Shown here in pieces: positions 32,077 to 43,354 of a stretch of 64,000 nucleotides of DNA. This stretch comes from Catonia carolina (Eukaryota > Arthropoda > Insecta > Hemiptera > Achilidae), in NCBI GenBank assembly GCA_035578175.1, contig JAQMRL010000012.1, positions 25,335,238 through 25,399,237 of the forward strand, read 5' to 3'. Made by a program: the position numbers and the translations under genes. Position 1 is the stretch's first letter. The number at the start of each line of letters is the position of its first letter. The notes beneath the pieces were generated by a model that was not told the DNA's origin, did not search any database, and was given only the letters and a program-made list of their open reading frames with translations.

Positions 32077-32870
32077 CTGTCTGTCTGTGTGTGAACAAAA
32101 TATCTCAAGAACGGAACATCTTACGAACTTGAAACTTGAAACTTAAGTTACATACCACTACCGGACCCGACACGAACATTTTCATTAAAATCGGTCAACC
32201 GGAAGTAGTAGTTTATTCGTATAATTTTTCACTTTTTTGCGATTTTCTCAAAAACTAGTCCTACGATTTTTTTAAAAATCGCCTGGTTTACTACATTTTT
32301 TATTCTCTACAAGATAGAGTAGGTGCCATGTTTGCTGAAATTCTGCGTGAGGCTGTTTTTACGTAAAACATTTTCTTTTTAAGATTGCGGCTTTAATATG
32401 CATTTTAGCGCAAAACGTTATATAATAAAAGTTGTAGAGAATGTAAAATTCTACAACTTTTATTTCGAAAATTTTTTTGTAAAACGCTTAGTTTAGCGGT
32501 AATTAGCAATTTTCTGTTTTTTTCTCACGAAAACGTGTGAAAAATCGATTTTTTTAAGATTTCGGCCTTAGTATGCACTTTACGACAAAAGTATATATAT
32601 TCAGATTTATAGGAAATTAAAAGATCTACAACTTTTATTTAAAAAATGTTTCTCTACAGAGCCTAGTTTAGCATGAAAGTGTGATTTTCCGTATTTTGAA
32701 GCCAAACAGGTCGATTTTCATTTTGCATCTTTCACTCATGATTAAAATAAGGTTGTGTTTATTGAGTTTAGTTTTTTGTTTATTTTTAATGTTTTATTAC
32801 TAATGTAAGGTTTATTATTAATTATTTGCACTGGCAAGAGAAAGTTGTGTGAGTGTTTCACACCAGATTT
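31909..32870 (+). repeat. Helentron-like (HINE) repeat, complete reference copy
   Basis: The 5' subterminal repeat is ACTTTCTCTTGCC (31914-31926) and the 3' one GGCAAGAGAAAGT (32833-32845), exact reverse complements. A (GT)n tract lies at about 32047-32074. After the 3' repeat comes a hairpin GTGTGA/TCACAC with a 5 nt loop (32847-32863), then CCAGATTTTT. Between them are AT-rich blocks with short internal repeats (ACAACTTTTATTT at 32452 and 32630). No coding sequence. This structure matches the published layout of non-autonomous Helentrons (HINE, DINE-1). Confidence 0.75.
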
Positions 32871-32901
32871 TTTAGTTTAGTGTAGTTTCTGAATTTGCTC
32901 T

Positions 32902-34269
32902 ACGGGTGTTTTATTAAGAACGCAACCCTATGTTAAAAGCCACAATCTACGGCATATTTTTATTTTCCGTACTTTACAAATTATTAATTAATCTAAATTA
33001 TTATTTTACAAATGAATAACAAATTGCAATGGATTTAACCTTTTATGTTTACAGTAGATGTTCGAAGTCATTTTCCGATATGATTCCTGAGTGATTTCCT
33101 GAAGTGAATTCGTTTAATGAAATTTGCAGCAACTTCTTAAAGTTTGTTCACTAATGCTTGAAATCGCACTTGTAATGTTAGTTTTTTATTCATCGATCGT
33201 ATCAGGGTTGTTTTTATAAAATTCACCTTTTAACAAACCCAATAGGGAAAAGTCTGCTGGTGTAAGATCTGGGGATCTCGAAGGCCACAAATCTTTCGAT
33301 ACTAAGCGGTGATTAAAAAACTCCTGTAGCATTGCTAGCGTCTTATTTGCAGTATGAAATGTAGCGTTGTCCTGTTGAAATCAACAATTTCGGTCGTCCA
33401 AATTCAACAATGAAAAGAACTGTTGGATTAAATCACTATAAACTACACTGTCTACAATACTGTCAAAAAATACCCTATTATACAGCGGCGGGAAATTACT
33501 CACCAAACACCAATTTTACGTGAGTGCAATGCTTTTTCATGGAAAGCATGAGGATTTGTTGCACTCCGTATTCTACAGTTCTGGCTATTCACATAGCCAT
33601 CTAAATGAAACCAAGCCTCATCACTATAATAAAAATGATCCAACAATTGAATACCTTTTCTTCAACCAAAGATCGAACCACCGACAATATTGTAATCGTT
33701 TCTGATGGTCTGTAGCTTTCAGTTCATGAGTTACGCCAACGTGATAAGGATGCAAATGTAATTTTTTCGTAGCTCTGAAAACAGTAGTTAATGTTAGCCC
33801 AGCTTGTGATGATAATCTTCTAAGCGATTTTTAGGTGATTGAGTCAAACGATTTTTCAAATCTTTGAGAACTTCTGCAATTAACTTTGTTGGCTGGCGAG
33901 GTGGTTTCTCATCGAGTACACTCCCAGTTCTACGGAATTTATTTATCAAACGCAATATCGACGATTTATTCGGAACGGCAGAACGGGGAAATTTCAACTG
34001 AAACTTACCTTGCACACATTTGTAAGATTTACTCGCTATGTAAGACTCTACAATAAACACGCGTTCTTCCTTGGAAAAAACCATTGCTGACACAATATAA
34101 CGAAACGACTGCTGTCACCACACTAATGCTTGACTGGGACATTTTAACTGTCTTAGGTAGTTGGCCTTGAGTACTCTGTTGCAAACATACCGATTGGGGA
34201 CAGAAAATTTACCGATGTATTACTTCTATCTTCTTATAATCAGGGTTGCCTCTTTAATAAAACACCCGT
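32902..34269 (-). mobile_element. Tc1/mariner-class transposon relic, near full length
   Basis: Terminal repeats ACGGGTGTTTTATTAAGAAC (32902) and ACGGGTGTTTTATTAAAGAG read inward from 34269, with GCAACCCT following on both. Length 1368 bp. The minus strand carries a transposase with an intact N-terminus and a broken remainder. The target duplication is not clear. Confidence 0.75.
32990..34093 (-). pseudogene. Tc1/mariner-class transposase, broken
   Basis: Starts at ATG 34093: SAMVFSKEERVFIVESYIAS, followed by a helix-turn-helix-like region (VPNKSSILRLINKFRRTGSV) of the DUF4817 type, 99 codons open. Further down, after frameshifts, FQQDNATFHTANKTLAMLQE (second catalytic Asp) at about 33330-33385 and WPSRSPDLTPADFSLLG (third acidic region) at about 33260-33310, then ISEQTLRSCCK near the end. 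Several stops make it inactive. Confidence 0.75.
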
Positions 34270-34596
34270 TATATACTGTTCATTCTCTGTAACGTGCGTG
34301 ATAGGGGGGTAGTTTTTAAACAATACGAAGAATTTTCTGTTTCACTCAGGACTGTTTTATTGTAAATTAAGCTTCAAATTAATTAAATTGAAACGTGGAT
34401 TTTGAGGTTTTTAGGGTTGTGCTTTTGCTGTAAAATTTTAAATTTAGGGAGTTAGTATTTGCGGTATTGACCGTTTTTACATAATATAGCTATTATCATT
34501 TAAATTTAAAAATATCTAAATATTTTATATTTTTTATTATGTAATTCAAGTGTAATGTGTAATTCAAATTATTTTTAATGAAATTAAAAATAGACC

Positions 34597-35125
34597 CAGT
34601 CCATTCGAAATAGCATGATAATAGGTGTATTACTTAAAGGAAATAAAATAACAGAGGGAATTTATTATGTACTCATACGTCAGTACTACCACTTAAAATA
34701 TTTTTTTCTGTTAACTTTCCCTGTTAGTGAATGAAAGCGTTTTAAAAGATAAATTTTAATAATGGAAAAGAAAAGAAAACAATGATTTTCCCAATAACAC
34801 ACAGAAAATAGAAATTAAATTTATTAATTAATTATTATTTTACTATATTATTAATAATTAAAAATTAAATATTAAATTTTAATGTATTAATTTATCACGT
34901 CTTGAATATTGAATGCATGGGTTACTAAATGAAAAAATAACAAATTCCAATAAAATAATTTTTGACAAAAATTCCATACGATTTTCAAAATTGCTAAACA
35001 AAGTAGTATATTATATTTTCTAAGAATAATTAAAAGAGAAATTTTACTTTCGAAAACGAATTTTTTATTCTGAAAAGTTACCACACCATTCAGAGACTTA
35101 CTATTATGCTATTTCGAAAGGACTG
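34597..35125. mobile_element. AT-rich MITE with 27 bp terminal repeats
   Basis: CAGTCCATTCGAAATAGCAT at 34597 faces CAGTCCTTTCGAAATAGCAT read inward from 35125. Over 27 bp, 24 match. 529 bp of very AT-rich interior. The CAGT start recalls pogo-type ends, but a TA duplication is seen only on the right. Confidence 0.65.
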
Positions 35126-35370
35126 TACATAGCGAGTTCTTTTGTATTTTCAGGAAAAATGTAAAAAAAATAGTGCTAGGTACAAATTAATATGGGTCGC
35201 TCTAAGTTATCTGGGTTGAGTTCTAGCCAATAAGACCAAACTGTATTGCTAACGTTTACTCCATAGGTACTTAAATGGATTTTACTGTAGAAAAAAAAAT
35301 ATTGCCTAAATTTTTTCTACTGAAATATTGAATTTGTTGAAATGCACTCATTTTTTTCACCTTATAAAAT

Positions 35371-36352
35371 ATTTTTACTTTCTCTTGCCTATATGAGTAG
35401 GCTATATAGGAAGGAAAGTGTTGTTTTCTTGTCGATTTTTCGAGTTTTCACAGGATATAATACACGTTTTCAGACCCCCTGAGCCCAAAAAACATGTTTT
35501 TAGCAATTGGTCTGTGTGTGTGTGTGGGTGGGTGGGTGGTTGTGTTAGTGTGTATTAACAAAATATCTCAAGAAAGGAGTATTGTAAGAAGTTACGATAT
35601 GGAACTTAACATTAGAGGACCCGACATGAACATTTTCATCAAAATCGATCAACCGGAAGTAGTAGTTTATTCGTGTCATTTTTCTCTTTTTGCGATTTTC
35701 TTAAAAACGGCTTTTACGATTTTTTTTTAAAATCGTCGTATTTACTAAATTTTTTATGTTCTACAAGATAGGGTAGGCACCATGTCTGCTAAAATTCTTG
35801 GGAAGGCTGTGCTCTTGTAGAAAAAATGTTTTTCTTTAAGATTACGGCCTTCAGAAGGCAAAAGTGTATATAATTAAAGTTGTAAATAATATTAAAATCT
35901 ACAACTTTTATTTATAACATTTTTTTGTATAACACTTAGTTTAGCGGTAATTAGTAATTTTATGTTGGTTTTTTTTATGAAAATATGTAAAGAAAATGTT
36001 TTTATATGATTTCAGCCTGAGAATGCAGTCTACGACAAAAGTGTACATAATCAAATTTATAGAGAATTAAAACATCTACAACTTTTATTTTGAGCATTTA
36101 TCTCTACAGAGCCTATTTTAGCGTAAAAGATTGATTTTCCGAATTATTAAGCCGAAATAATGTTGGTTTTTATTTTGTATCATTAACTCATGATTAAATA
36201 AGGTTATGTTTTTTGAGGTTATTTTTTTGTTTATTTCTAATGTTTTATTACTAATGTTAATTATAATAATTATACTATTATTAATGTTAATTTTATGTTC
36301 ATTATTTTCATTGGCAAGAGAAAGTTGTGTGAATGCTCACACCAGATTTTTA
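35371..36352 (+). repeat. Helentron-like repeat, complete copy
   Basis: 5' ACTTTCTCTTGCC (35377-35389), GT/GGGT-rich tract at about 35511-35535, 3' GGCAAGAGAAAGT (36313-36325) and hairpin GTGTGA/TCACAC (36327-36342) with loop ATGC. Differs from 31909-32870 at many positions but keeps every landmark. Confidence 0.75.
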
Positions 36353-36879
36353 ATAATATTAAACAATACAAACATTAAAATTTAATCGCATTAGGTACAA
36401 TATAGTTGTATAGAAATGGCGTATACCAACTTAATAAAAATTTATTTACCAGCTTTTTCTACGTAATATAAAAACATGTTGTTATTTTCTTATAAATTTT
36501 ATACATTGTATCATTCCACGACAGAAAAAATAACTTAAATACAGGATATAATAAAGTAGAAATTAATATTAAAGATGTTAAATAGTACAACACATTCAAC
36601 AACGCATTATCAATGAATACAAGTGTATTTTTCTTAATAGGTTAAACGATACAGGTTTAAAAAAATTGAAGGAACAAGTACCTCGCACAAGTTGAATTAC
36701 TTGTTTGGAGCGTGGAGTCATCATTACAGTTTTATTCTTAAATCTGGTGTTAAACACAATCATGACTTTCTTTTTGTATAAATGATGAAATATATAACCT
36801 TTTTTTAATATTAGGCCTACACTAAAAGAATACCAACCTCTGTAGAACTTAACAATAAGTAAACTCACTATGATGCTAA

Positions 36880-38645
36880 AGTTACATCCATCTGTAGAAA
36901 ACTGCTTAAAATAAAAGTTGGAGAGGTTTTAATTTTCTATAACTTTTATTTTACACATTTTTGTCGTAAGATGTACAGAAGAGGTGCAATCTTTAAAAAA
37001 ATCCTCTTTTTTAACGATTTTAATGAGCAAAATTTTTAATGCTTTTCACGTTAATGATCGAGTGGTTGTTTGCGGTTGAGGATACAGAGACATTTTTCTG
37101 ATGTAAGTTTATTTCACTTTCTTTATTTACTATTAGTATTTTTTTTTTGTTAATATGTGAAAGCCATGTAGTCTAATAGGTATTTTTTCTATAGTTACAT
37201 TTGATTAGTTATTTGCTTCCGCTTTGTGGTCAAAGATTGACGTAATTTTTATTAATGCTTATTTTATCTCTTAGTTGTATTTTTATAAATATTTTTGTTA
37301 ATATTGTCTAAATGTTTCAACATCTTTGACATTGTATTTTCATGGATGGTTGGTATCCTCCATCACAACTTTTGGTATAGGAGATACCTAGTTCCACATT
37401 TTATATAAAATTCCGATTTTGTTTAATTTAATATACCTAATTTAATTGTTTTTAATTGAAGGCCCATTATTGTAATTTTATTTTATTTACATTTTGTATA
37501 CTGATTTGAGTATTTCCCTTCATATATTATTATAATATGTGAAATAAATATTATTATTATTATTATTAAAGTACAGAGAATCATTTATTAACTTTAAAAT
37601 AACCGTTGCAGAAAAATATTTGAAATAAAAGTTGCAGGTCGTTTCTTAATTTTCTACAACTTATTTTATAAATAATACAGTTGCTCTAAAGTGTACATTA
37701 AATCCGAAATCTAAAAAAAAACAATACCGAGGGAGCTTTCCACGAATTTCAACAGACTGTACACCCTTGCCCTATCTTGTAGAGCATAAGAAAAATTAGT
37801 AAATTTGGCACCATTCTATAAACTTTAAGGTCTTTGCTGAAAGTATTCCAAAAATGTATGTCGCACTAATATAAAAGGAAATATATACGAATAAAAAGCA
37901 TAACCTACGTTTAATCATGAGTGAATTACGCTAAATAAAACAATATCAACATCTGAAGAACTTAACAATAAGAAAAATCACTAATTATAGGAAAAAGCTG
38001 CTTTAATTAAAAATTGTGGATTTTATAATTTTCTATAACTTATGTGTTCCACATCTTTGACGTAAAATGTACCTATATTAAAGCTGCAATCTTAAAAAAT
38101 CCAGTTTTTACCGATTTCAATGATCAAAATGCAGAAAATTACTCATTGACGCTAAAATAAGCGTTGTAGAAAAACATTTTTAAAATAAAAGTTGTAGGCC
38201 AAGGTTTCTTAATTTTCTACAACTTTAATAATTATAAATACTTTTCCTCAACAATGAATACTAAGGCTGAAATGTAAAACGAAAATTCCATGAGAGTACA
38301 GCCTTCCACAAATTTCGACAGACATGGCGCTTACCCTAACTTGTAGAGCATAAAAAATTGAGTAAAAGAATCAACTTAAAAAGAAAAAAATCGCTCGAAT
38401 AAACTACTTCCAAAAATGACTAATTTTAATGAAATTAAGTTCCGAGTCTCAACGTTGTATTATATTCCGTTCTTGATATATTTTGTTCACACACGAACGT
38501 ACACATACACACACGCACACAGAGAAATTTTTAAAAACATTTTTTTTGTGCCAAGGTGCCTCAGAACGTGCATTTAAAAACTCGATTTCGAAAATTCAAC
38601 TTCAAAAATAATTTTCTTCGCTATTTATATCCATAAAGAGTTAAA
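36880..38645 (-). repeat. Helentron-like repeat split by a LINE 3' end
   Basis: Minus-strand landmarks run from about 36880 (ATAAAAGTTGGAGAGG) to 37033 and resume at about 37570 (CAGAGAATCATTTATTAAC) through GTTCACACACGAACG and CTCGATTTCGAAAATTC to about 38645. Repeated middle blocks at 37600-37850 and 37990-38330 suggest that more than one copy is merged here. Confidence 0.6.
37034..37569 (+). mobile_element. LINE 3' UTR, 5'-truncated, with (ATT)n tail
   Basis: Ends GTGAAATAAATATTATTATT with the trinucleotide run to 37569, the usual tail of CR1/Jockey LINEs. It contains CATGGATGGTTGGTATCC and GGTATAGGAGATACC, common words of such 3' UTRs. It cuts a minus-strand Helentron-like copy, so it is younger. 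Confidence 0.55.
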
Positions 38646-38713
38646 AAACCAGTTCGAGTATAAAGAAATCATTTTCTAAGTTAATGAAACCAAATATAAT
38701 GTAGTTCACTTAC

Positions 38714-38766
38714 CAAAAATAAATTAAAATGAGAACGAAGAAAAAGTAATTATTTTCTGGAACCAT
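38714..38766 (-). CDS. Gene C, exon 1 coding part, signal peptide
   Basis: ATG at 38766 opens MVPENNYFFFVLILIYF and is followed by TG and the donor GTAAGTGAAC just below 38714. The run FFFVLILIYF, continuing into C-Y-M from exon 2, is a convincing signal-peptide core. TG plus the T of exon 2 gives Cys, so the phase fits. Seven A precede the ATG. About 75 nt further upstream is GTCAGTGTT, an insect initiator-like motif, so the promoter is probably near 38840. The first intron is 19.2 kb. This start was chosen as the only ATG joining exon 2 in frame with a hydrophobic leader. Confidence 0.7.
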
Positions 38767-39730
38767 TTTTTTTAACATTTGCTAACACATCAAAATACTT
38801 CAACCTCGTACACTATTCATACGAACAGTTAACACTGACTTACGTTTAAATTTTTAATTAATTTGTTCTATTGCGTCAGTCAAATTTTAATTTCATTTGC
38901 ATAAACTCATTATTTGTTATATTATTTTATTGGTTTCATAGTTTATAAAATGAAGCCATAGTATTGGTGGGCAATGAGGTTTGGTAGGGGTTCATTAACA
39001 ACGTATTTTTATCGTTTTTATATGAGTTATTAATTCTTTTTACAATTAACCTTTAAAAACCTTAAACAGTTTAAATATAGGACTAACAGATAGAATAGCA
39101 ATGTAAGTAACGAAATTAAAATATAAAACTAAAGAATGTTGAATGAAAAGTTAATAAACAAATCGTTTTAAATACACTAGTTTTCGGATAAAGTGACCTC
39201 AGAGGGGCCAGGTAGTTCCGGGCACTAAGCGATTTGTCACTGTAACGATGGCCTTTTCTTGTAGCAAAGGTCCAGTTACAGTCATGTTGTTGCCCGCTGC
39301 AAAGTAAATCACTTAAGAAGAGGTTCTTTTACGTTTTTCTTATTTTGATTAAGTCGAAGTCTCTTCGATTTCTCTTTACCTTTGTCAAAACTATTCTGAA
39401 TTTTTCCTTGGAATTTTTTCCACATTGCGGATATTATGGAGTGGCCAATGTTAAACTCCGCAATAGATGTCTACGCGATGACGCCATATTTAGGTTGTTA
39501 AAACACAAAAATAACGGACGCTACTACGAATAATGGACGGGGGGGGTACACAAAATATATGAACTAAACGTGAGTAAACAGGACAGTAAAACTATAAATC
39601 AGTGCTGTATTTAAGACAGAAAAAGAAAGGATAAACCTATTAGCAATCAAACTTCCTACATTAACTACAGTAAATGCAAGTTGAGACTAACGATATTTAG
39701 AAGAAAACACATTAAACCTACCCAAACAAT

Positions 39731-40944
39731 AATGTCCACACTCGTGCGCTTTCTTATTCGCCTTTCGATTCGACGTGTGACATCGCATGCCCTTAGAGGC
39801 ATGCCATTTCACCTGTCCCTAATCATTTGAAGGGCTTTATCTCAAAAAAACATAACGAATATTTTTGAACACTACACTAAATTAAAGCCTGTTCTTTCTT
39901 GCGTTGATTGGTTTGACAGATTATTTTAACTTGAAAGCAGTCGGAGATGCAGCAATTTACGCATAAAGAGTACTCAAATTTTAGCCGGTTTTCCGTTAAT
40001 GTGGTTTTTAAACGTCCGTTACTCCGTGCAGGCTTTTCATAAAAGAACGGCGTTTAAGTACGTTGAAGATCAGAGTTTTCTCTATATAAACATTTTAAAA
40101 CAGAAGTCTGAAGTTCCATTTTAAAATGCCAGCTATTTTTTTTAAAGTGTATTTTGGCTTCACGTAAAGAGAGGGAAATGATTTTTGGACTGAACCATGC
40201 ATTTTTACAGCAGTATCGTGCCATGTATCGTATTTGAATTTGTAATTAGAAATAGATATGTGGTGTTAATAGAAAATTTTATTAGTCTCTAAACTTCTTG
40301 AGAGGAAACTGAGCACTATAATAGCGGTTCTGCTTCGAGTATAGTCGTTTAAAAATCAAACTTCTGTGTTTTTCCTGCTGCAACTCATTCCGTAGCTCAT
40401 TTTGAAAAAAATAACAACGTTTTTATTTAAAAGAATAAACGCTTTGTTTGACATAATACCATTGTGAAAATGCATGGTTCAGTCCAAAAATCATTTCCCT
40501 ACCTTTACGAGGAGCCAAAAAAGCACTTTTTAAAAAAATGGCCGGCATATTAAAACGGAACATGAGATGTAACTTTTAAAATATTCATATTATAGAAAAC
40601 ACTCTGACCTTCAACGTACTTAAACCCCAATTTTTATGAAAAGCCTGAACGGAGTAACGGACGTTTAAAAACCACATTAACGGAAAACCGGCTAAAAACT
40701 GAGTACATTTTTGCGTAAATTGCTGGAGTTATCTCCGATTAATTTCTAAATAAAATAATCTAAATCAAACCAATCAATGAAGGAAATAACAGACTTTAAT
40801 GTAGTGAATTGTTCAAAAATATATTTTTTTTTTGAGATAATTTTCTTCAAACGAGTGCGGAAGTTGGCATGCCTCTAAGAGCATGTGATGTCACACGTCG
40901 AATCGAAAGTCAAATTAGAAAGCGCACGAGTGTGGACATACCTT
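39731..40944. mobile_element. Fold-back element with arms of about 475 bp
   Basis: Left arm 39733-40207 and right arm 40463-40938 are inverted copies. Outermost: TGTCCACACTCGTGCGCTTT facing AAAGCGCACGAGTGTGGACA. Innermost: GAACCATGCATTTTTACAG facing its near-complement at 40465-40480. A unique loop of about 255 bp separates them. The related segment at 42925 lacks the whole unit (AAACAATGGAATAAC), which fixes the borders. No coding sequence. Superfamily unknown. Confidence 0.8.
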
Positions 40945-41217
40945 GGAGTAACAAGCTAACTCATTCTGTTGACAGTTAACCGGCACATTGGAAAATTCGT
41001 ACAGTTGTCACTAAAACCGATATGTGATTTAATTCGATGTCACTGTAAACGATATTATTTCATATTGCACGTACTAGCGGACTAACCTTTCCATCGAATA
41101 TTCGTCACACTAACCGATAGGTCATCATATCCGATGTTACTGTATACGATAGCTACTTTATTGTAAAATTTGAACTATGATTCGACGATAAAACAAATGT
41201 AAGTAGGATACAAACTT

Positions 41218-41530
41218 TTTTTTTTTTTTTTCTCTTTAATTATTTATTTGCAACTGTAAAATTTTACAATAAGCAAATGAGCTGGTTTTAACATAGGAAA
41301 ATTTACAATAACAAAGATTAGACCCAGTGGCTAATCTTTGTAGGTGCCACGAGTCATTGTCTTATAAGAGCAGGTCTCTATTCCATGAACGGCGAAGTCG
41401 TCGGCGAGGATTTCCAGGAAGAGTACGAGATGATAAGTTTTTGATGTATGGATTTTGATGGTTTTGAAGTTTTCCGAAGAATCTTCTGTAGCAGCTGTAT
41501 GCCATATCCTTTATGTGTGTTATTAACAAA
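41218..41530 (-). mobile_element. LINE 3' end inserted with target-site duplication
   Basis: Flanked by ATACAAACTT on both sides (41208-41217 and 41531-41540); the paralogous site at 43188-43199 has it once. On the minus strand it ends in a poly-A tail (T-run at 41218-41231). The coding part reads KDMAYSCYRRFFGKLQNHQN, then RTLPGNPRRRLRRSWNRDLL and a stop at 41362, followed by a UTR of about 130 nt. It is a heavily 5'-truncated retrotransposition product. Confidence 0.8.
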
Positions 41531-41551
41531 ATACAAACTTAACAAAATAAA

Positions 41552-42126
41552 TGTTTACTTTTTCTTTTTCTATATGAGTATATAGGGAAGGAAAGTATTG
41601 TTTTCATTTCGATTTTTTGAAATCGAGTTTTCACTGGGTACACACATTTTCATGTCCTCTGAACACAAAAAAAAACATGTTTTTAGGAATTGGTCTGTGT
41701 GGGAACAAAATATCTAAAGAACGGAATTGTATGATATTGAAACTTGGAACTTAAGTTAGGTACCACTCCGGGACCTGACGAACATTTTCATGAAAATTCA
41801 TTAAAATTAGTCAACTGGAAGTATTTGTTTATTCGTGAAACTTTTCAACTTAGTGCGATTTACTCAAAAACTGTTTCTAGGATTTTTTATATTTCCTCAT
41901 TTACTACATTTTTATGCTGTATAAGATAGGGTAAGCGCCTTGTCTGCTGAAAATCCTGGAAAACCTGTACTCTCGTAGGATTTTTTTTTAAGACTGTGGC
42001 CGTAATATGCATTTAGGGGAAAATTGTAATGTATAATCATCATATATTACTAAAGATTAAACATAGATTATATGTGTTTATCTTTAGTGGCAAGAGAAAG
42101 ACGTGTGAGTGTTTCACACCAGGCTT
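41552..42126 (+). repeat. Helentron-like repeat, internally deleted
   Basis: Begins TTTACTTTTTCTTTTTC, keeps TATATGAGTATATAGGGAAG and the region to AAGACTGTGGCCGTAATATG, then jumps to the 3' end GGCAAGAGAAAGA (42089-42101) with hairpin GTGTGA/TCACAC. About 400 bp of the 3' middle is missing. Confidence 0.65.
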
Positions 42127-42222
42127 CTACATTTTATCACTTGTAGTCTCTACTACGTACGAAACTCTTATCAAATATAATGAGAACTCAACGGTGACGT
42201 AGTATACTTAACTATTAATAAA

Positions 42223-42378
42223 TTATACACTTGTTCCATTCAAAATTAATAATTCACATGAATCGTGAGATTCAAACGTCACACCCACACCTACCACAAA
42301 ATTAAAAAGATATTTAACAGATACTGGAATAGGGATCTTATATAAAACAGCAGCGATGGTTCGGCACTGGGTGATTTC
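42223..42378 (-). CDS. Gene B, possible terminal exon
   Basis: Minus strand, acceptor CCTGTTTTTGTCTTGATTGAG above 42378, then 51 codons to a TAA at 42223: EITQCRTIAAVLYKIPIPVS, VKYLFNFVVGVGVTFESHDS, CELLILNGTSV. The exon starts in phase 0, which fits the phase-0 end of the exon at 44531. It contains two Cys and one NGT site. A donor-like GTAGGTGTG inside (after NFV) offers an alternative end. No AATAAA is seen shortly after the stop. Unrecognised, and could be a chance open frame. Confidence 0.35.
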   Translation of the reverse strand, partial: EITQCRTIAAVLYKIPIPVSVKYLFNFVVGVGVTFESHDSCELLILNGTSV

Positions 42379-42495
42379 CTCAATCAAGACAAAAACAGGT
42401 AATTTAACACGTATACATCATAAATATTTCTGGTTCTATAAATAAACAGTTTATGACGTGTTTTACTAAGTATAGACAAAAACATATTTAAATAA

Positions 42496-42772
42496 CCAAC
42501 CGGGTTGGTCTAGTTGTTTGTTGCAGTCAAGTCGTCGCCGCGAGGCAGTGGATTTTTTCGTTATTTATAAATTGTGTACTTTGGATTCTGCTCCATTCAG
42601 AACAATAATCAACCCCGTGATCCAATGAGATGAGAATGATGTGTATGACGTGTAAATAAGTTGTAGTCTTGTACAGACCCAGGCCGACCTTTCCTGGGAG
42701 AGCATGGTTTTTGAACCCAAAATATCAAAGTACACCGGTAACCACCGTCTAGTATTCAAATCCGTACAATAA
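42496..42772. repeat. SINE S1 chimera: plus-strand head, minus-strand body
   Basis: CAACCGGGTTGGTCTAG and GTCGTCGCCG are an S1 head on the plus strand. From about 42595 the sequence is an S1 body on the minus strand (CCCGTGATCCAATGAGATGA, TCTTGTACAGACCCAGG, GTACACCGGTAACCACCGT). The head and body therefore face each other. Confidence 0.65.
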
Positions 42773-42775
42773 CAG

Positions 42776-43343
42776 GACAGTAAAACTATAAATATGTGCT
42801 GTATTTAAGACACAAAAAGAAAGGATAGGCCTATTAGTAATCAAACTTCCTACATTAACTACTACTATAAATGCACGTTGAGATTAACGCTATTCAGAAG
42901 AAAACACGTTAAAACTAGCCAAACAATGGAATAACACGCTAACTCATTCTGTTGACAGATAACCGGCACAGAGGAAAATTCGTGCAGTTTTCACTGAAAC
43001 CGATATGTGACTTTACCCGATTTCACTGTAAACGATATTTTCAAATTGCACGTAAGCGGGCTAACCTTTTCATCGAATATTCGTCACACCAACCGATAGG
43101 TCATCGTATTCGATGTTACTGTGAGCGATAACTATTGTATTGTAAAATTTGAACTATGATTCGACGAAAAAACAAATGTAAGTAAAATACAAACTTAAGA
43201 AACTAAATTTTTACTTATGTCTTTTCTATATGAATATTATAGATTGTTTTCATGTCGACATTTTTAAATCGAGTTTTCTCTGGGTACAGACATTTTCAGG
43301 CCCTCTGAACACAAAAACATGTTTTTAGCGATTGGTCTGTGTT
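42776..43343 (+). repeat. Duplicated segment, copy 2 (empty site)
   Basis: Aligns with copy 1 (39575-41700) but lacks both the fold-back element (site at 42928) and the LINE end (site near 43199). It ends in a Helentron-like 5' fragment (43207-43343) that stops at GGTCTGTGTTGAAC. Confidence 0.7.
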
Positions 43344-43354
43344 GAACATAAGTA

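Larger units (their letters stand above)
39575..41700 (+). repeat. Duplicated segment, copy 1 (with two insertions)
   Basis: After removing 39731-40944 and 41218-41530, this segment aligns along its length with 42776-43343: GGACAGTAAAACTATAAAT, TCAAACTTCCTACATTAACT, CTAACTCATTCTGTTGACAG, ATTTGAACTATGATTCGACG, and then the start of a Helentron-like repeat in both. Either a local duplication or two copies of one dispersed repeat. Confidence 0.7.
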
